From the NCBI RefSeq assembly GCF_000739455.1, contig NZ_CP009211.1, forward strand, positions 1,561,458 through 1,625,457: DNA of 64,000 nucleotides. Reading direction: 5' to 3'. The position numbers and the translations under genes were made by a program. This document shows, one piece after another, positions 28,000 through 36,266 of this stretch (position 1 is its first letter; every line of letters begins with the position of its first letter). The notes below the pieces were generated by a model. The model was given only the letters and a program-made list of their open reading frames with translations, did no database searches and was not told the origin of the DNA. The stretch comes from Corynebacterium imitans. GTDB taxonomy: Bacteria; Actinomycetota; Actinomycetes; Mycobacteriales; Mycobacteriaceae.

Positions 28000-28005
28000 A
28001 TTATA
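28000..28005 (-). promoter_or_regulatory. -10 element of the DUF559 gene
   Basis: A consensus TATAAT hexamer on the minus strand, 12 bases before the start codon, with AGAAGGA between. Consensus -10 boxes are rare in this window, so this gene may be well transcribed. Confidence 0.65.
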
Positions 28006-28078
28006 TTTCGCTCGTTTCGTCCAGTGATGGTTGACGATCATCTTTGGATACGGCGTTCGCCGGGGCCCTGCCACACCC

Positions 28079-28374
28079 AAATGGAGCTAGCTCCATCTAG
28101 GAACCCCGCCAACCCGCGACCAGGCGTTTTACAACCGCGCACAGCCCAAACGGAGCTAGCTCCATCTAGAGACCCCGTCAACCCACGACCAGGCATTTTC
28201 CACCCACCCACGGTCCAAATGGAGCTAGCTCCATTTAGCAACCACGCCAACCCGCGACCAGGGTTTTTCCACTCACTTGCGACCCAAATGGAGCTAGCTC
28301 CATTTAGGAGTTTCGGCGACCCACGACCAGGCATTTTCCACCCACGCCAAGTCCAAATGGAGCTAGCTCCATTT
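28079..28374. repeat. 69-bp-period palindromic repeat array B (5 copies)
   Basis: Five copies of GGAGCTAGCTCC start at 28083, 28152, 28221, 28290 and 28359, exactly 69 bp apart. Copies 3 to 5 have the full 20-base palindrome AAATGGAGCTAGCTCCATTT. At the midpoint of each of the four intervals is CGACCAGGCRTTTT or a close variant (28117, 28186, 28255, 28324), in the opposite orientation to the motif in clusters A, C and D. Other interval bases vary, with some similarity (CCAACCC before the motif, CCACCCAC after). The array fills the divergent gap between the DUF559 gene and the DUF1648 gene (27988-28424) and ends 50 bases before the latter. Confidence 0.95.
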
Positions 28375-28424
28375 AGCAACCGCAGACAGCAACCACCCCA
28401 ACCCGCCCCTGCTACCCTCAGACC

Positions 28425-29153
28425 ATGCAATCCCGCCAGTACTACGCCGCCACGATCTTCGTCTACCTCGCCACGTTGGCGTACGTGCTACTGCGGTGGG
28501 ACTCCATCCCGGATCCAATCCCGGTGCACTTCGACGCCGCAGGCAACCCCGACCGGTACGAGCCGAAGTCGTTCCTCGCCGCGACCGCCTTGATCTGGAT
28601 CGGCGCGGTCCTCTCCGCCGCGGTCGCCTGCTGCGTGCCGCCGCGTTCCCTGGTCCGCCGCACCGCGAACATACCGTCCACCTCCCCGATCCCGTTTTCG
28701 GAGGCCAACGCAAGACGTGCCGAACTACTCACCGATAAGACAGGCACCTTCGTCGCACAAACCATCTTCGGCATGGCGGTGTGTACGTGTCTCTCCGTGC
28801 TCTCGTCAACCAACCTCGCTCCGTCCGGCTGGCTGATGCCTACGGTCTGGATCGCATTCACCATCGGCGTCGTGGTGCTCGCCGTCGCGTTGACCCTCAA
28901 CACCAGCAAGCAGGTCCAGGCACTCCCGACAGACGAGGACGAACAAACCCGCAACGAGCACTTCCGTTACGCCGCCGGCATGGGCGTCTACAGCGAGCCG
29001 CAGGACCCGGCACCGATCGCAGTATTCCCATCCAACCCCAGCAAGCTGCAGATCAACACGGTGCACGAGCACGCTCGCCGTTACCTGTGGCGGATGGGCA
29101 TCGCGCTTGCGGCGTCCCTTGCAGCCTGCGTCGTCTTCGCCGCCGTCATGTAA
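28425..29153 (+). CDS. DUF1648 membrane protein
   Basis: A 242-residue membrane protein. The first helix is followed by WDSIPDPIPVHFDAAGNPDRY, whose core IPDPIPVHFDAAGNPDRY is the DUF1648 signature also seen in SdpI-type immunity proteins. About four further hydrophobic segments follow (near 48, 110, 135 and a C-terminal one at 220-240). The role is unknown; related proteins include toxin-immunity factors and sensors. TACCCT (28413-28418) six bases before the ATG suggests a leaderless transcript, immediately downstream of repeat array B. The next gene starts 12 bases after its stop. Confidence 0.75.
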   Translation: MQSRQYYAATIFVYLATLAYVLLRWDSIPDPIPVHFDAAGNPDRYEPKSFLAATALIWIGAVLSAAVACCVPPRSLVRRTANIPSTSPIPFSEANARRAELLTDKTGTFVAQTIFGMAVCTCLSVLSSTNLAPSGWLMPTVWIAFTIGVVVLAVALTLNTSKQVQALPTDEDEQTRNEHFRYAAGMGVYSEPQDPAPIAVFPSNPSKLQINTVHEHARRYLWRMGIALAASLAACVVFAAVM

Positions 29154-29164
29154 GCGAGACCGAT

Positions 29165-29770
29165 ATGCGCCCCCTCCGACTTTTCGCCGCCATCCTCGCC
29201 GCCGCGCCCCTTGCCGCCTGCCAGAGCCAGCCAACAGTGACCAAGATCGTCGACGGCGACACCCTCGACGTCGACCGCGACGGGGAGACCGTCCGCGTCC
29301 GGCTACTGAACATCGATACTCCCGAGCGCGGCGAATGCCTCTACCAGGAGGCCACGGATCGGCTCACCGAGCTCGCCCCACCCGGCACGCGCGTACGCCT
29401 CGAACACGACCAGGAGCGCAAGGACCGCTACGGCCGCGAGCTCGCCGCGGTCTTCGCGGGCGACGTATTCGTCAACGAGCAACTCGCCGCAGACGGCCTT
29501 GCCCGCGCCGTGACCTACGAGCCGAACCACGCCTACACCACCCGCATGGAGGCCGCCCAGGCCCGCGCCCGCACTACCCACCTGGGCATTCACGCCGTGC
29601 CGACCGAGTGCCTGCTGCCCACAGACACCGCCCGCCGCGCACTCGAGCTGCACGCGGAGGACCCGGCCCACCGCGCCTTCTACCGCGACGTCATGCGCGA
29701 CGCCGTCACCGCCACCAACAACTTCACCTACAAAGACCAGGCCCTGCAGTTCATCGACGCCCTAGAATAG
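29165..29770 (+). CDS. secreted thermonuclease-family lipoprotein
   Basis: A 201-residue protein with a lipoprotein signal (lipobox APLAAC, Cys19) and a staphylococcal-nuclease-like OB-fold domain: KIVDGDTLDV, LLNIDTPERGE and DRYGRELAAVF, carrying the expected Asp, Arg, Glu and Arg catalytic residues. It should degrade DNA or RNA outside the membrane, for nutrient scavenging or against foreign DNA. It follows the DUF1648 gene closely. Its last codons (CTA GAA TAG) contain the TAGAAT hexamer that probably serves the next gene. Confidence 0.85.
   Translation: MRPLRLFAAILAAAPLAACQSQPTVTKIVDGDTLDVDRDGETVRVRLLNIDTPERGECLYQEATDRLTELAPPGTRVRLEHDQERKDRYGRELAAVFAGDVFVNEQLAADGLARAVTYEPNHAYTTRMEAAQARARTTHLGIHAVPTECLLPTDTARRALELHAEDPAHRAFYRDVMRDAVTATNNFTYKDQALQFIDALE
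29763..29768 (+). promoter_or_regulatory. -10 hexamer of the sirtuin gene, overlapping the upstream stop codon
   Basis: TAGAAT is formed by the last codons of the thermonuclease gene and the first base of its TAG stop. It lies six bases before the sirtuin ATG, which has no ribosome-binding site, so a leaderless transcript starting at or near the ATG is likely. Confidence 0.55.
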
Positions 29771-29774
29771 GGCC

Positions 29775-30521
29775 ATGGAGCAATTGCTTATCGACGCCCA
29801 CCAGATCCTCATCAACGCCAACCACATCGAAGTCTTCACCGGTGCCGGCATGAGCGCGGATAGCGGGATCGCTACGTACCGGGATGCAGAAACTGGGGTG
29901 TGGGAGCAGGTAGATCCGGTGGCGATGGCGTCGATAAGCGCATGGCACGACGACCCGGACACGATGTACGCCTGGTACCTCTGGCGAGCACAACTCGCGC
30001 ACCGCGCTGAGCCGAACGCCGGACACCGGGCGATTGCGGCGGCGCGTGGGGTGACGGTGACGACACAAAACATCGATAACCTGCACGAACGGGCGGGCAG
30101 CGAGGACGTGGTGCACCTGCATGGCTCGCTGTTCGCCTTCCGCTGCACTGACTGCGACACCCCGTACGAGGATCCGATCGCGCTGCCGGAGGAACCGGTT
30201 GAGGCGATTGCGCCGCCGCACTGTCCTGTGTGTGGCGGACTCGTGCGCCCGGGCGTGGTCTGGTTTGGCGAGGCACTGCCGCAGGACGAGTGGGTCGAGG
30301 CAGAGCGGCGCATGAAGACAGCGGACGCGCTACTGATCGTCGGCACCTCTGGCGTGGTCTACCCTGCCGCGGGGCTGCCGCTGATGGCGCACGCACGCGA
30401 GATTCCGATCGTGGAGGTCACCCCGCAGCCGACGGAGCTGTCACACCTGGCCAGCGTGGTCGTGCCGGCAACGGCGGCGGAGGCGCTGCCGCGGATCCTG
30501 CAGGGGCGGATTACTGCTTAA
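29775..30521 (+). CDS. cobB: NAD-dependent protein deacylase (sirtuin, CobB type)
   Basis: A 248-residue class III sirtuin removing acyl groups from lysines with NAD. Visible are GAGMSADSGIATYR (23-36), TQNIDNLH (97-104), the catalytic His116 in HLHGS, and a zinc site with Cys124, Cys127, Cys150 and Cys153. Tyr68 and Arg71 form the YxxR motif that allows succinyl and malonyl lysine to be removed, so desuccinylase activity is likely. The start is probably leaderless. Its 3' end overlaps the convergent methyltransferase gene by four bases. Confidence 0.92.
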   Translation: MEQLLIDAHQILINANHIEVFTGAGMSADSGIATYRDAETGVWEQVDPVAMASISAWHDDPDTMYAWYLWRAQLAHRAEPNAGHRAIAAARGVTVTTQNIDNLHERAGSEDVVHLHGSLFAFRCTDCDTPYEDPIALPEEPVEAIAPPHCPVCGGLVRPGVVWFGEALPQDEWVEAERRMKTADALLIVGTSGVVYPAAGLPLMAHAREIPIVEVTPQPTELSHLASVVVPATAAEALPRILQGRITA

Positions 30522-31477
30522 AGGCGCGCCCGCAGCACCGTAAACGTCGCGTCGCGGGCGACCTGCTCTACCTCATCGAAGCGGCGCTCCACCTCGCCGC
30601 GGTAGCGCAGGTGCGAGTTATGTACCACGTACAGCGCGCCGTCGGCGGCGAGCAGGCGCTGTGCGGCGTCGAGGAGGTGCTGGACTAGCGTGGCGTCGAT
30701 GGTGGTGCCTTCGTGGAAGGGCGGGTTGAGCGCAATCGTGTCGAAGCTGGCGTCCGGGAGCCGCGAGCCGGCGTCGTCCCACGTGGTTTCGAGGCCGATA
30801 GCACGTGCGGAAAGGACGGCGTCCGCATCCGAATCCGTGGCAACCGCGCCGGCGATACCGCGGCTGACCGAGCCGTTGCCGCAGCCGAGGTCCAGAAGAC
30901 GGCCCGGTTCTTCCGGCAGGCAGGAGCGGAGCAGCTCGCCGCCGCGGTCCGGCTTCGCGCCGGAGAACACGCCACCGAAGGCCACCAGCCCACCATGGGA
31001 CACGGGCACGTACGCAACCTCGCGCGGCCCGGAGGCGACCAGGCAGCGGAACTTGCCGCGCCCGCGGGAGCCGTGCACCGTATCGAAAGAGTCGGCGAGC
31101 ACCGTGTTCATGCCGCGCGAGAGGTGCTTGTTGTTCGCCCCGAGCACCAGGCGCGCGCTGTCAAAGCTCGCCCCGGCAATAGCGCGAGCAAGGTAATCCA
31201 GCCGGGCGAGCGACTTTGGCATCTCGCCGAGCCCGACCGCAGACCCTTCACCGGCACAAGCGAGGAACTCATCTAACCGCTTATCCCCCGCAATCTCCGC
31301 GCCGAGCGCCAGTGCGGCTTGGCCGCGCGCGTAATCGGGATCGAGAAACAGCACGCGCGGTCCCGTCTGCACGGCTTTCCGCGTCAGGTCGAGCGTCGGA
31401 TCGTGGCAGATCAGCAGCGTGTCCGGCGCCTCATCGGCAAGAGCGGTGTCCCAGATCAGACTATCGAGCGTCCGCAA
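30518..31477 (-). CDS. class I SAM-dependent methyltransferase of the RsmC/RlmG type
   Basis: A 319-residue protein with a degenerate N-terminal domain and a C-terminal methyltransferase domain: SAM-binding LLDLGCGNGSVS (around residue 195) and the NPPF catalytic tetrad in ALNPPFHEG, typical of N2-guanine methyltransferases of 16S or 23S rRNA. Which rRNA base is modified cannot be told. The TTG at 31477 is chosen because GGGGAGG lies about nine bases upstream and the domain start fits; it overlaps the end of the SUMT gene by 17 bases, so the two are probably coupled. Confidence 0.82.
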   Translation of the reverse strand: MRTLDSLIWDTALADEAPDTLLICHDPTLDLTRKAVQTGPRVLFLDPDYARGQAALALGAEIAGDKRLDEFLACAGEGSAVGLGEMPKSLARLDYLARAIAGASFDSARLVLGANNKHLSRGMNTVLADSFDTVHGSRGRGKFRCLVASGPREVAYVPVSHGGLVAFGGVFSGAKPDRGGELLRSCLPEEPGRLLDLGCGNGSVSRGIAGAVATDSDADAVLSARAIGLETTWDDAGSRLPDASFDTIALNPPFHEGTTIDATLVQHLLDAAQRLLAADGALYVVHNSHLRYRGEVERRFDEVEQVARDATFTVLRARL

Positions 31478-32201
31478 GGCCGGCGACCTCCCCGAAGACG
31501 TAAACCGCCGGCGAGGCGATCGACTCAGCCTCCATAGCATCCGCCAGCGTCGCCGCCGTCGCGCGCACCACGCGCTGGGAGGCGGTCTCGCCTTCCTGCA
31601 CCGCGACCGCGGGCGTGGCCGGATCCAGCCCCGCCCCGACCAACGTTTCCGCAATCGCACGCACGTTGCGCACGCCCATGATCACGCAGATAGTTCCGCC
31701 GACGCGTGCGAGCGCCTCCCAGTCCACCAAGGAGTTCGGGTGCGCCGGCGGCAGGTGGCCCGAGACCACCGTAAAGGCGTGCGTCACCCCGCGCTGAGTC
31801 ACGGGCACCCCTGCTGCGGCGGGCACGGAGATCGCGCTGGTCACCCCGGGCACCACCGTCACCGGCACGCCGGCTGCGGTGCACGCCTGCACCTCTTCAA
31901 AGCCGCGCCCGAAGACATAAGGGTCACCGCCCTTGAGCCGCACGACGTGCTTGCCCGCGAGCGCGTGCTCCACCAGCAATTCGTTGGTGCGCGTTTGGGC
32001 GACCTGTTTGCCGTAGGGGAGCTTCGCGACGTCGATAAGCACCTTGCTCTTGACGTCAAGGAATTCCTCTAGCTGGCTGGCGGGGCCGAGGTGATCGGTG
32101 AGGATCACGTCGGCGGCCTCGAGTGCGCGCAGGCCGCGGATGGTAAGCAGGTCCCATTCGCCTGGGCCCCCTCCGACGAGTGTGACTTTGCCGATGCTCA
32201 T
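31461..32201 (-). CDS. cobA: uroporphyrinogen-III C-methyltransferase (SUMT)
   Basis: A 246-residue SUMT that methylates uroporphyrinogen III at C2 and C7 to precorrin-2, the branch to siroheme and cobalamin. The family motifs are [15 protein letters not shown] at the start, [14 protein letters not shown] in the middle and [21 protein letters not shown] (quoted in part). No CysG-type oxidase/chelatase fusion is present. The ATG is probably leaderless, with TAGACT eight bases upstream. Divergent from selO. Confidence 0.93.
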   Translation of the reverse strand: MSIGKVTLVGGGPGEWDLLTIRGLRALEAADVILTDHLGPASQLEEFLDVKSKVLIDVAKLPYGKQVAQTRTNELLVEHALAGKHVVRLKGGDPYVFGRGFEEVQACTAAGVPVTVVPGVTSAISVPAAAGVPVTQRGVTHAFTVVSGHLPPAHPNSLVDWEALARVGGTICVIMGVRNVRAIAETLVGAGLDPATPAVAVQEGETASQRVVRATAATLADAMEAESIASPAVYVFGEVAGLADAR

Positions 32202-32225
32202 GGCCCACTAGTCTAGGCTGGCCCC
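32202..32225. promoter_or_regulatory. Overlapping back-to-back leaderless promoters of cobA and selO
   Basis: Within 24 bases lie TAGACT (32215-32210, minus), eight bases before the cobA ATG, and TAGGCT (32214-32219, plus), six bases before the selO ATG. The two hexamers share bases 32214-32215, so RNA polymerase cannot melt both promoters at once. Confidence 0.72.
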
Positions 32226-33479
32226 ATGGAACAGCCCACGCTTGCCCACACATTCGCCGACGCGCTGCCCGACATGGCGGTGCCCGTACCCGGAACCGAC
32301 CTGCCAGATGCCGAGCTGATCGTCCTCAACGAGCCTCACGCGCGCGAGCTCGGCCTCGACACGGAATGGCTGCGCAGCGACGAGGGCGTCGCGTGGCTCG
32401 CCGGGGCCGCGGGCGGGCACGCCACCGCGTACTCAGGCCATCAGTTCGGCCAGTTCGTGCCAGTGCTTGGCGACGGTCGCGCGATGCTCCTCGGCGACAT
32501 CAACGGACGCGAGATACAGCTCAAGGGCTCCGGGCTCACCCCCTTTTCCCGCCCCGGCTCCGACGGACTCGGCGCGATCGGCCCAATGCTCCGCGAGTAC
32601 CTCGTCAGCGAATTCATGCACGCCATCGGCATACCAACCACACGCGCGCTCGCGGTGATACGCACTGGGGAGAAGGTCATCCGCCAACAAGGTCAGGTGC
32701 CAGCGGGCATTGTGGTGCGCACGGCCTCCTCGCACCTGCGCGTCGGCTCCCTGCAATACGCGGCGCAGAAGTCCCGCGACCTGGTCGCTGACGTGATCAC
32801 CGCCGCCGGGTACGAGGGACCAGAGCGGCTGCTGGATTCGGTGATTCATCGACAGGTTGATGTAGTGAGTCGGTGGATGGCCGTCGGCTTTGTCCACGGC
32901 GTCATGAATACGGACAACGTGGCGCTGTCCGGCGAGACCATCGACTACGGGCCGTGCGCGTTTACGCAGCGTTTCGACGGCGCAGCAACCTTCTCTTCTA
33001 TCGATGCGCAGCGGCGCTATGCATTTGGCAACCAACCCAGCATTCTGGCCTGGAACATGGTCCGCCTGGCGGAAACACTGCTACCGGAACTCGGCCAGGA
33101 GCGTGCCCAGGAAATCCTGTCCACGATGCAAAGCCGGTGGGACACGGCGTGGGAAACCTACATTGGTGATCTCGCTGACGAGCTGGCACAGGCCGACGAC
33201 ATCACCACCTTTAACCGGGAGCACGGAATGGTTTTTGGCGGAGTCACCGCATTTGAGTATGGCGACGCCCCCGATGGCTCCCCCTACCCTGGCCCCATCT
33301 ATATCCCGCGTAACCACATGCTCCAGGACGCAATCAACGCCGCGGAGCGCGACGGCGACTTCGCCCCGTATCTCGCGCTGCTGCATGCAGTCACGCACCC
33401 CTACGACGAGGGCGCGGGCGAGGAATGGATGGCGCAACCGGAAAGGCCGGGGCCGTTTACGACCTTCTGCGGTACGTAA
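32226..33479 (+). CDS. selO: SelO-family protein adenylyltransferase (YdiU)
   Basis: A 417-residue pseudokinase that transfers AMP from ATP to hydroxyl side chains of proteins. The active-site elements are present: the glycine-rich/lysine segment LKGSGLTPFSR, RTASSHLRVGS, MNTDN and DYGPCAF. The protein ends with the family C-terminus FCGT. Its length is about 60 residues below the 470-480 typical of SelO; the shortening is in the helical region between AWNMVRLAE and the end. A usual link is to redox and oxidative-stress control. Start probably leaderless. Confidence 0.88.
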   Translation: MEQPTLAHTFADALPDMAVPVPGTDLPDAELIVLNEPHARELGLDTEWLRSDEGVAWLAGAAGGHATAYSGHQFGQFVPVLGDGRAMLLGDINGREIQLKGSGLTPFSRPGSDGLGAIGPMLREYLVSEFMHAIGIPTTRALAVIRTGEKVIRQQGQVPAGIVVRTASSHLRVGSLQYAAQKSRDLVADVITAAGYEGPERLLDSVIHRQVDVVSRWMAVGFVHGVMNTDNVALSGETIDYGPCAFTQRFDGAATFSSIDAQRRYAFGNQPSILAWNMVRLAETLLPELGQERAQEILSTMQSRWDTAWETYIGDLADELAQADDITTFNREHGMVFGGVTAFEYGDAPDGSPYPGPIYIPRNHMLQDAINAAERDGDFAPYLALLHAVTHPYDEGAGEEWMAQPERPGPFTTFCGT

Positions 33480-33522
33480 ACGACCCCGGCGGCACGGGCT
33501 TAAGCGCCGGAAGCTGGTGTGT

Positions 33523-35019
33523 CTAGCGCTCCAGCTTCAGCGTCTTCTGGGTCCAAGCCCACTGCTCGTCGTAGGCTTCCTTGTTCTCCTTGAGCGACTT
33601 GCCGTAGGTGGGGAACATCTCGTGGAGCTTGTCGCGCCACTCAATCATGCGCTCACCGAAGCAACGCTCGAGCAGCTCAAGCATCGCGGACGGGGTAATC
33701 GATGCACCCGGGGATGCGCCGAGGATGCCGGCGATGGAACCGGACTGGTCGTTGACCAGGGCGGTGCCGAACTCGAGGGTGCCAAACGTCGGGGCCGGGG
33801 CGGGCTTGATCACCTGCACGCGCTGGCCTGCGACGACGACGTCCCAGTCCTTCGGGTCGGCCTCCGGGTAGTACTCGTGCAGCACGTCCATCTTGCCGTC
33901 GAAGTCGCGGAAGACCTCCTCGACCAGGTACTTGACCAGGCCGAAGTTGGTCGCGGCAACACCCAGGTAGGACGGGATGTTGTCCGGGCGGATCGACTTG
34001 AACAGGTCGAGGTAGGAGCCCTTCTTCAGGAACTTCGGGGTCCAGCCGCCGTAGGGGCCGAACAGGAGCGACTCCTCGCCGTCGATGACGCGCAGGTCAA
34101 GGTGCGGCACGGACATCGGCGGGGCACCGACCTTGGCCTTGCCGTACACCTTTGCCTTGTGCTGCGCTACGAGCTCCTGGTTGGTGGTACGCAGCCACAT
34201 GCCGGAGATCGGGAAGCCTGCGTAGCCGCGGACCTCGGGCACGCCAGCCTTGCGCAGCAGGTCGAGCGCGTAGCCGCCAGCGCCGACGAAGACGAAGCGG
34301 GCGCGGGTGACCTTCTTGTCGCCGGTGTGCACGTTGCGCACGGTGACCTTCCAGAAGTTGCCCTCGCGCTTGAGGTTGGTCACCTCGTGGCCGTAGCGGA
34401 TGTCGGTGCCAGCTTCCTTGGCAGCGTCAAAGAACTGGTTGCACAGCGCACCGTAGTTGATGTCGGTGCCCGCGTCGGTCCAGGAGATGGCGACCGGCTC
34501 AGCGTCGAAGTCGCGCCCCTTAGCCATCAGCGGCAGCTTTTCAGCGAAGACCTCGCGGTCCTCGGTGAACTGCATGTTGGGGAACATGTGGTTTGCCGAC
34601 AGCGCCTCGTAGCGACGGCGCAGGTAGTCAATCTGGTCCTTGCCCTGCGCGAAGGAGACATGTGGGACGGGGTTGATGAACTCGCTGGGATCCCCGAGCA
34701 CATCGTGTTCGATCTGGTGGGACCAGAACTGGCGCGAGATCTGGAACTTCTCGTTAATGCCCATCGCCTTGTTGACGTCGATGCGGCCGTTCTTCTCCGG
34801 CGTGTAGTTCAGCTCGCAAAGCGCGGAGTGGCCGGTACCGGCGTTGTTCAGCGCGTACGAAGACTCTTGCGCGGGGCCTTCAAGGCGCTCGTAGATGACC
34901 TGGCTCCACTCGGGTTCAAGCTCGCGGATCATGGCGCCGAGCGTGGCGGACATGATGCCGGCGCCGATGAGGAGGACATCCACCTCATCGTCGTAGCGGT
35001 TCGCTGCTGTATCAGACAT
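33523..35019 (-). CDS. mqo: malate:quinone oxidoreductase
   Basis: A 498-residue peripheral membrane flavoprotein oxidising malate to oxaloacetate with quinone as acceptor, the main malate-oxidising enzyme of corynebacteria. The FAD-binding motif LLIGAGIMSATLG is near the N-terminus, and ALNNAGTGHSALCELNYTP is the family hallmark (quoted here in part). The ATG at 35019 has GAGGGA upstream. A candidate -10 TATTGT lies about 55 bases upstream. The downstream gap to the convergent selO has only a weak 6-bp stem. Confidence 0.96.
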   Translation of the reverse strand: MSDTAANRYDDEVDVLLIGAGIMSATLGAMIRELEPEWSQVIYERLEGPAQESSYALNNAGTGHSALCELNYTPEKNGRIDVNKAMGINEKFQISRQFWSHQIEHDVLGDPSEFINPVPHVSFAQGKDQIDYLRRRYEALSANHMFPNMQFTEDREVFAEKLPLMAKGRDFDAEPVAISWTDAGTDINYGALCNQFFDAAKEAGTDIRYGHEVTNLKREGNFWKVTVRNVHTGDKKVTRARFVFVGAGGYALDLLRKAGVPEVRGYAGFPISGMWLRTTNQELVAQHKAKVYGKAKVGAPPMSVPHLDLRVIDGEESLLFGPYGGWTPKFLKKGSYLDLFKSIRPDNIPSYLGVAATNFGLVKYLVEEVFRDFDGKMDVLHEYYPEADPKDWDVVVAGQRVQVIKPAPAPTFGTLEFGTALVNDQSGSIAGILGASPGASITPSAMLELLERCFGERMIEWRDKLHEMFPTYGKSLKENKEAYDEQWAWTQKTLKLER

Positions 35020-35205
35020 CGTTGTTTCCCTCTTCACTCTTTCGAAGCGTTGTGCTTTCACGTCCCTTCAACAATACGCCTGCGACACGCAAATGTGGCT
35101 ATAACCTCCCCCAAATAATGGTACGATGTTTGCCCCTTCGCTTTTCGACGCCCACATGCTCCACCCCCAGCCTCAGCCAAGAAACCCGCACTACACTTAC
35201 TTGCC

Positions 35206-36222
35206 ATGACGAAACACGCAACAACCACGCCCTCCGAGGTGGACTGGTACCCCGACATTCTGGGCGACGGCTACGAGTCCGCCTACCTTCACCAGGGCAA
35301 GGATCCCGATACAGGAAAGTCCACTCGCGCCACCCTCGTGCGGGCAACGATCAACGCCGACAAGCGCGACCCTAAAAAGCCCGCCATCATGTGGGTCCAC
35401 GGCATGAGCGACTACTTCTTCCAGACGCACGTGGCTGAAGCATTTACGGCCGCAGGCTACCCGTTTTACGCTTTGGACCTGCGCCGCTGCGGCCGCTCCC
35501 GCCAAAACGGTGAGTACTGGCACTACACCGAGGACTTAGCGCACTACTTCCCCGAGCTTTCGGACGCGCTCCGCGTCATTACCCATGAGCACGGCCACCT
35601 CGTCCCGCTCGCCCACTCTGCAGGCGGGTTAATCACCTCCCTATGGGTCGACCACCTGCGCCGCACGTCCCCGGAAGATCACGCGCTGGTGCAGGGGCTC
35701 ATCTTGAATAGCCCGTGGATCGATTTGCAGTTCAGTCCCTTACTGGTCAAAACTGCAAAACCGGTCTTGAAGGCCACGGGCAGGATCCTGCCGCGCGTCG
35801 CGCTCCCAGACCGAGGCTTTGGTGCCTACGGCAAGTCCATCCACGCCGACCACCACGGCGAGTGGGACTTCAACACGAAGATGAAGCCCCCGTCGGGCCA
35901 CAAGAAATACACCGGCTGGTTCCGCGCGATCGTCGAGGGTCAGGAACGCATCCACGCCGACGACGTCGATACCGGAGTGCCGGTGCTCACGCTTGTCTCC
36001 TCGCACTCCTACCTCGGCGAGGAATATTCCCCAGCCGCTGATACCGCCGACACCGTGCTGGACGTGGAACAGATCAAACACTGGGCCCCGCACCTTGCCG
36101 AGGACACGGACGTAGAAATTATCGACGGCGCACTACACGACGTCTTCCTCTCCGGCCTCCACGCCCGCGACGCGGCCTTCAAGGCGTGTTTCTCCTGGTT
36201 GGACACCCTTAATTCAAAGTAA
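35206..36222 (+). CDS. alpha/beta hydrolase (serine aminopeptidase S33 / lysophospholipase-like)
   Basis: A 338-residue hydrolase with the nucleophile Ser138 in LAHSAGG, an oxyanion segment WVHGMSDYFF and the C-terminal His in ALHDVFLS. It resembles monoacylglycerol lipase or lysophospholipase-type enzymes; the substrate is not known. No signal peptide. TACACT (35192-35197) lies eight bases before the ATG, suggesting a leaderless transcript. It is followed by mtr after 44 bases. Confidence 0.85.
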   Translation: MTKHATTTPSEVDWYPDILGDGYESAYLHQGKDPDTGKSTRATLVRATINADKRDPKKPAIMWVHGMSDYFFQTHVAEAFTAAGYPFYALDLRRCGRSRQNGEYWHYTEDLAHYFPELSDALRVITHEHGHLVPLAHSAGGLITSLWVDHLRRTSPEDHALVQGLILNSPWIDLQFSPLLVKTAKPVLKATGRILPRVALPDRGFGAYGKSIHADHHGEWDFNTKMKPPSGHKKYTGWFRAIVEGQERIHADDVDTGVPVLTLVSSHSYLGEEYSPAADTADTVLDVEQIKHWAPHLAEDTDVEIIDGALHDVFLSGLHARDAAFKACFSWLDTLNSK

Positions 36223-36266
36223 ATTTTCGCCCAAATAGACCTTTATATATAGAAGGAGAAAATCTC

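Noticed and set aside
28079..28374. CRISPR array
   Set aside because: The repeated part is a 12-20 base palindrome, spacers are related to each other and share a central motif, and there are no cas genes in the window.
28038..28430. Open reading frames through the repeat arrays (NGASSIW-type peptides on the minus strand, MELAPS-type on the plus strand)
   Set aside because: A 69-bp period is 23 codons, so frames stay open by arithmetic. There is no ribosome site, coding bias or family match.
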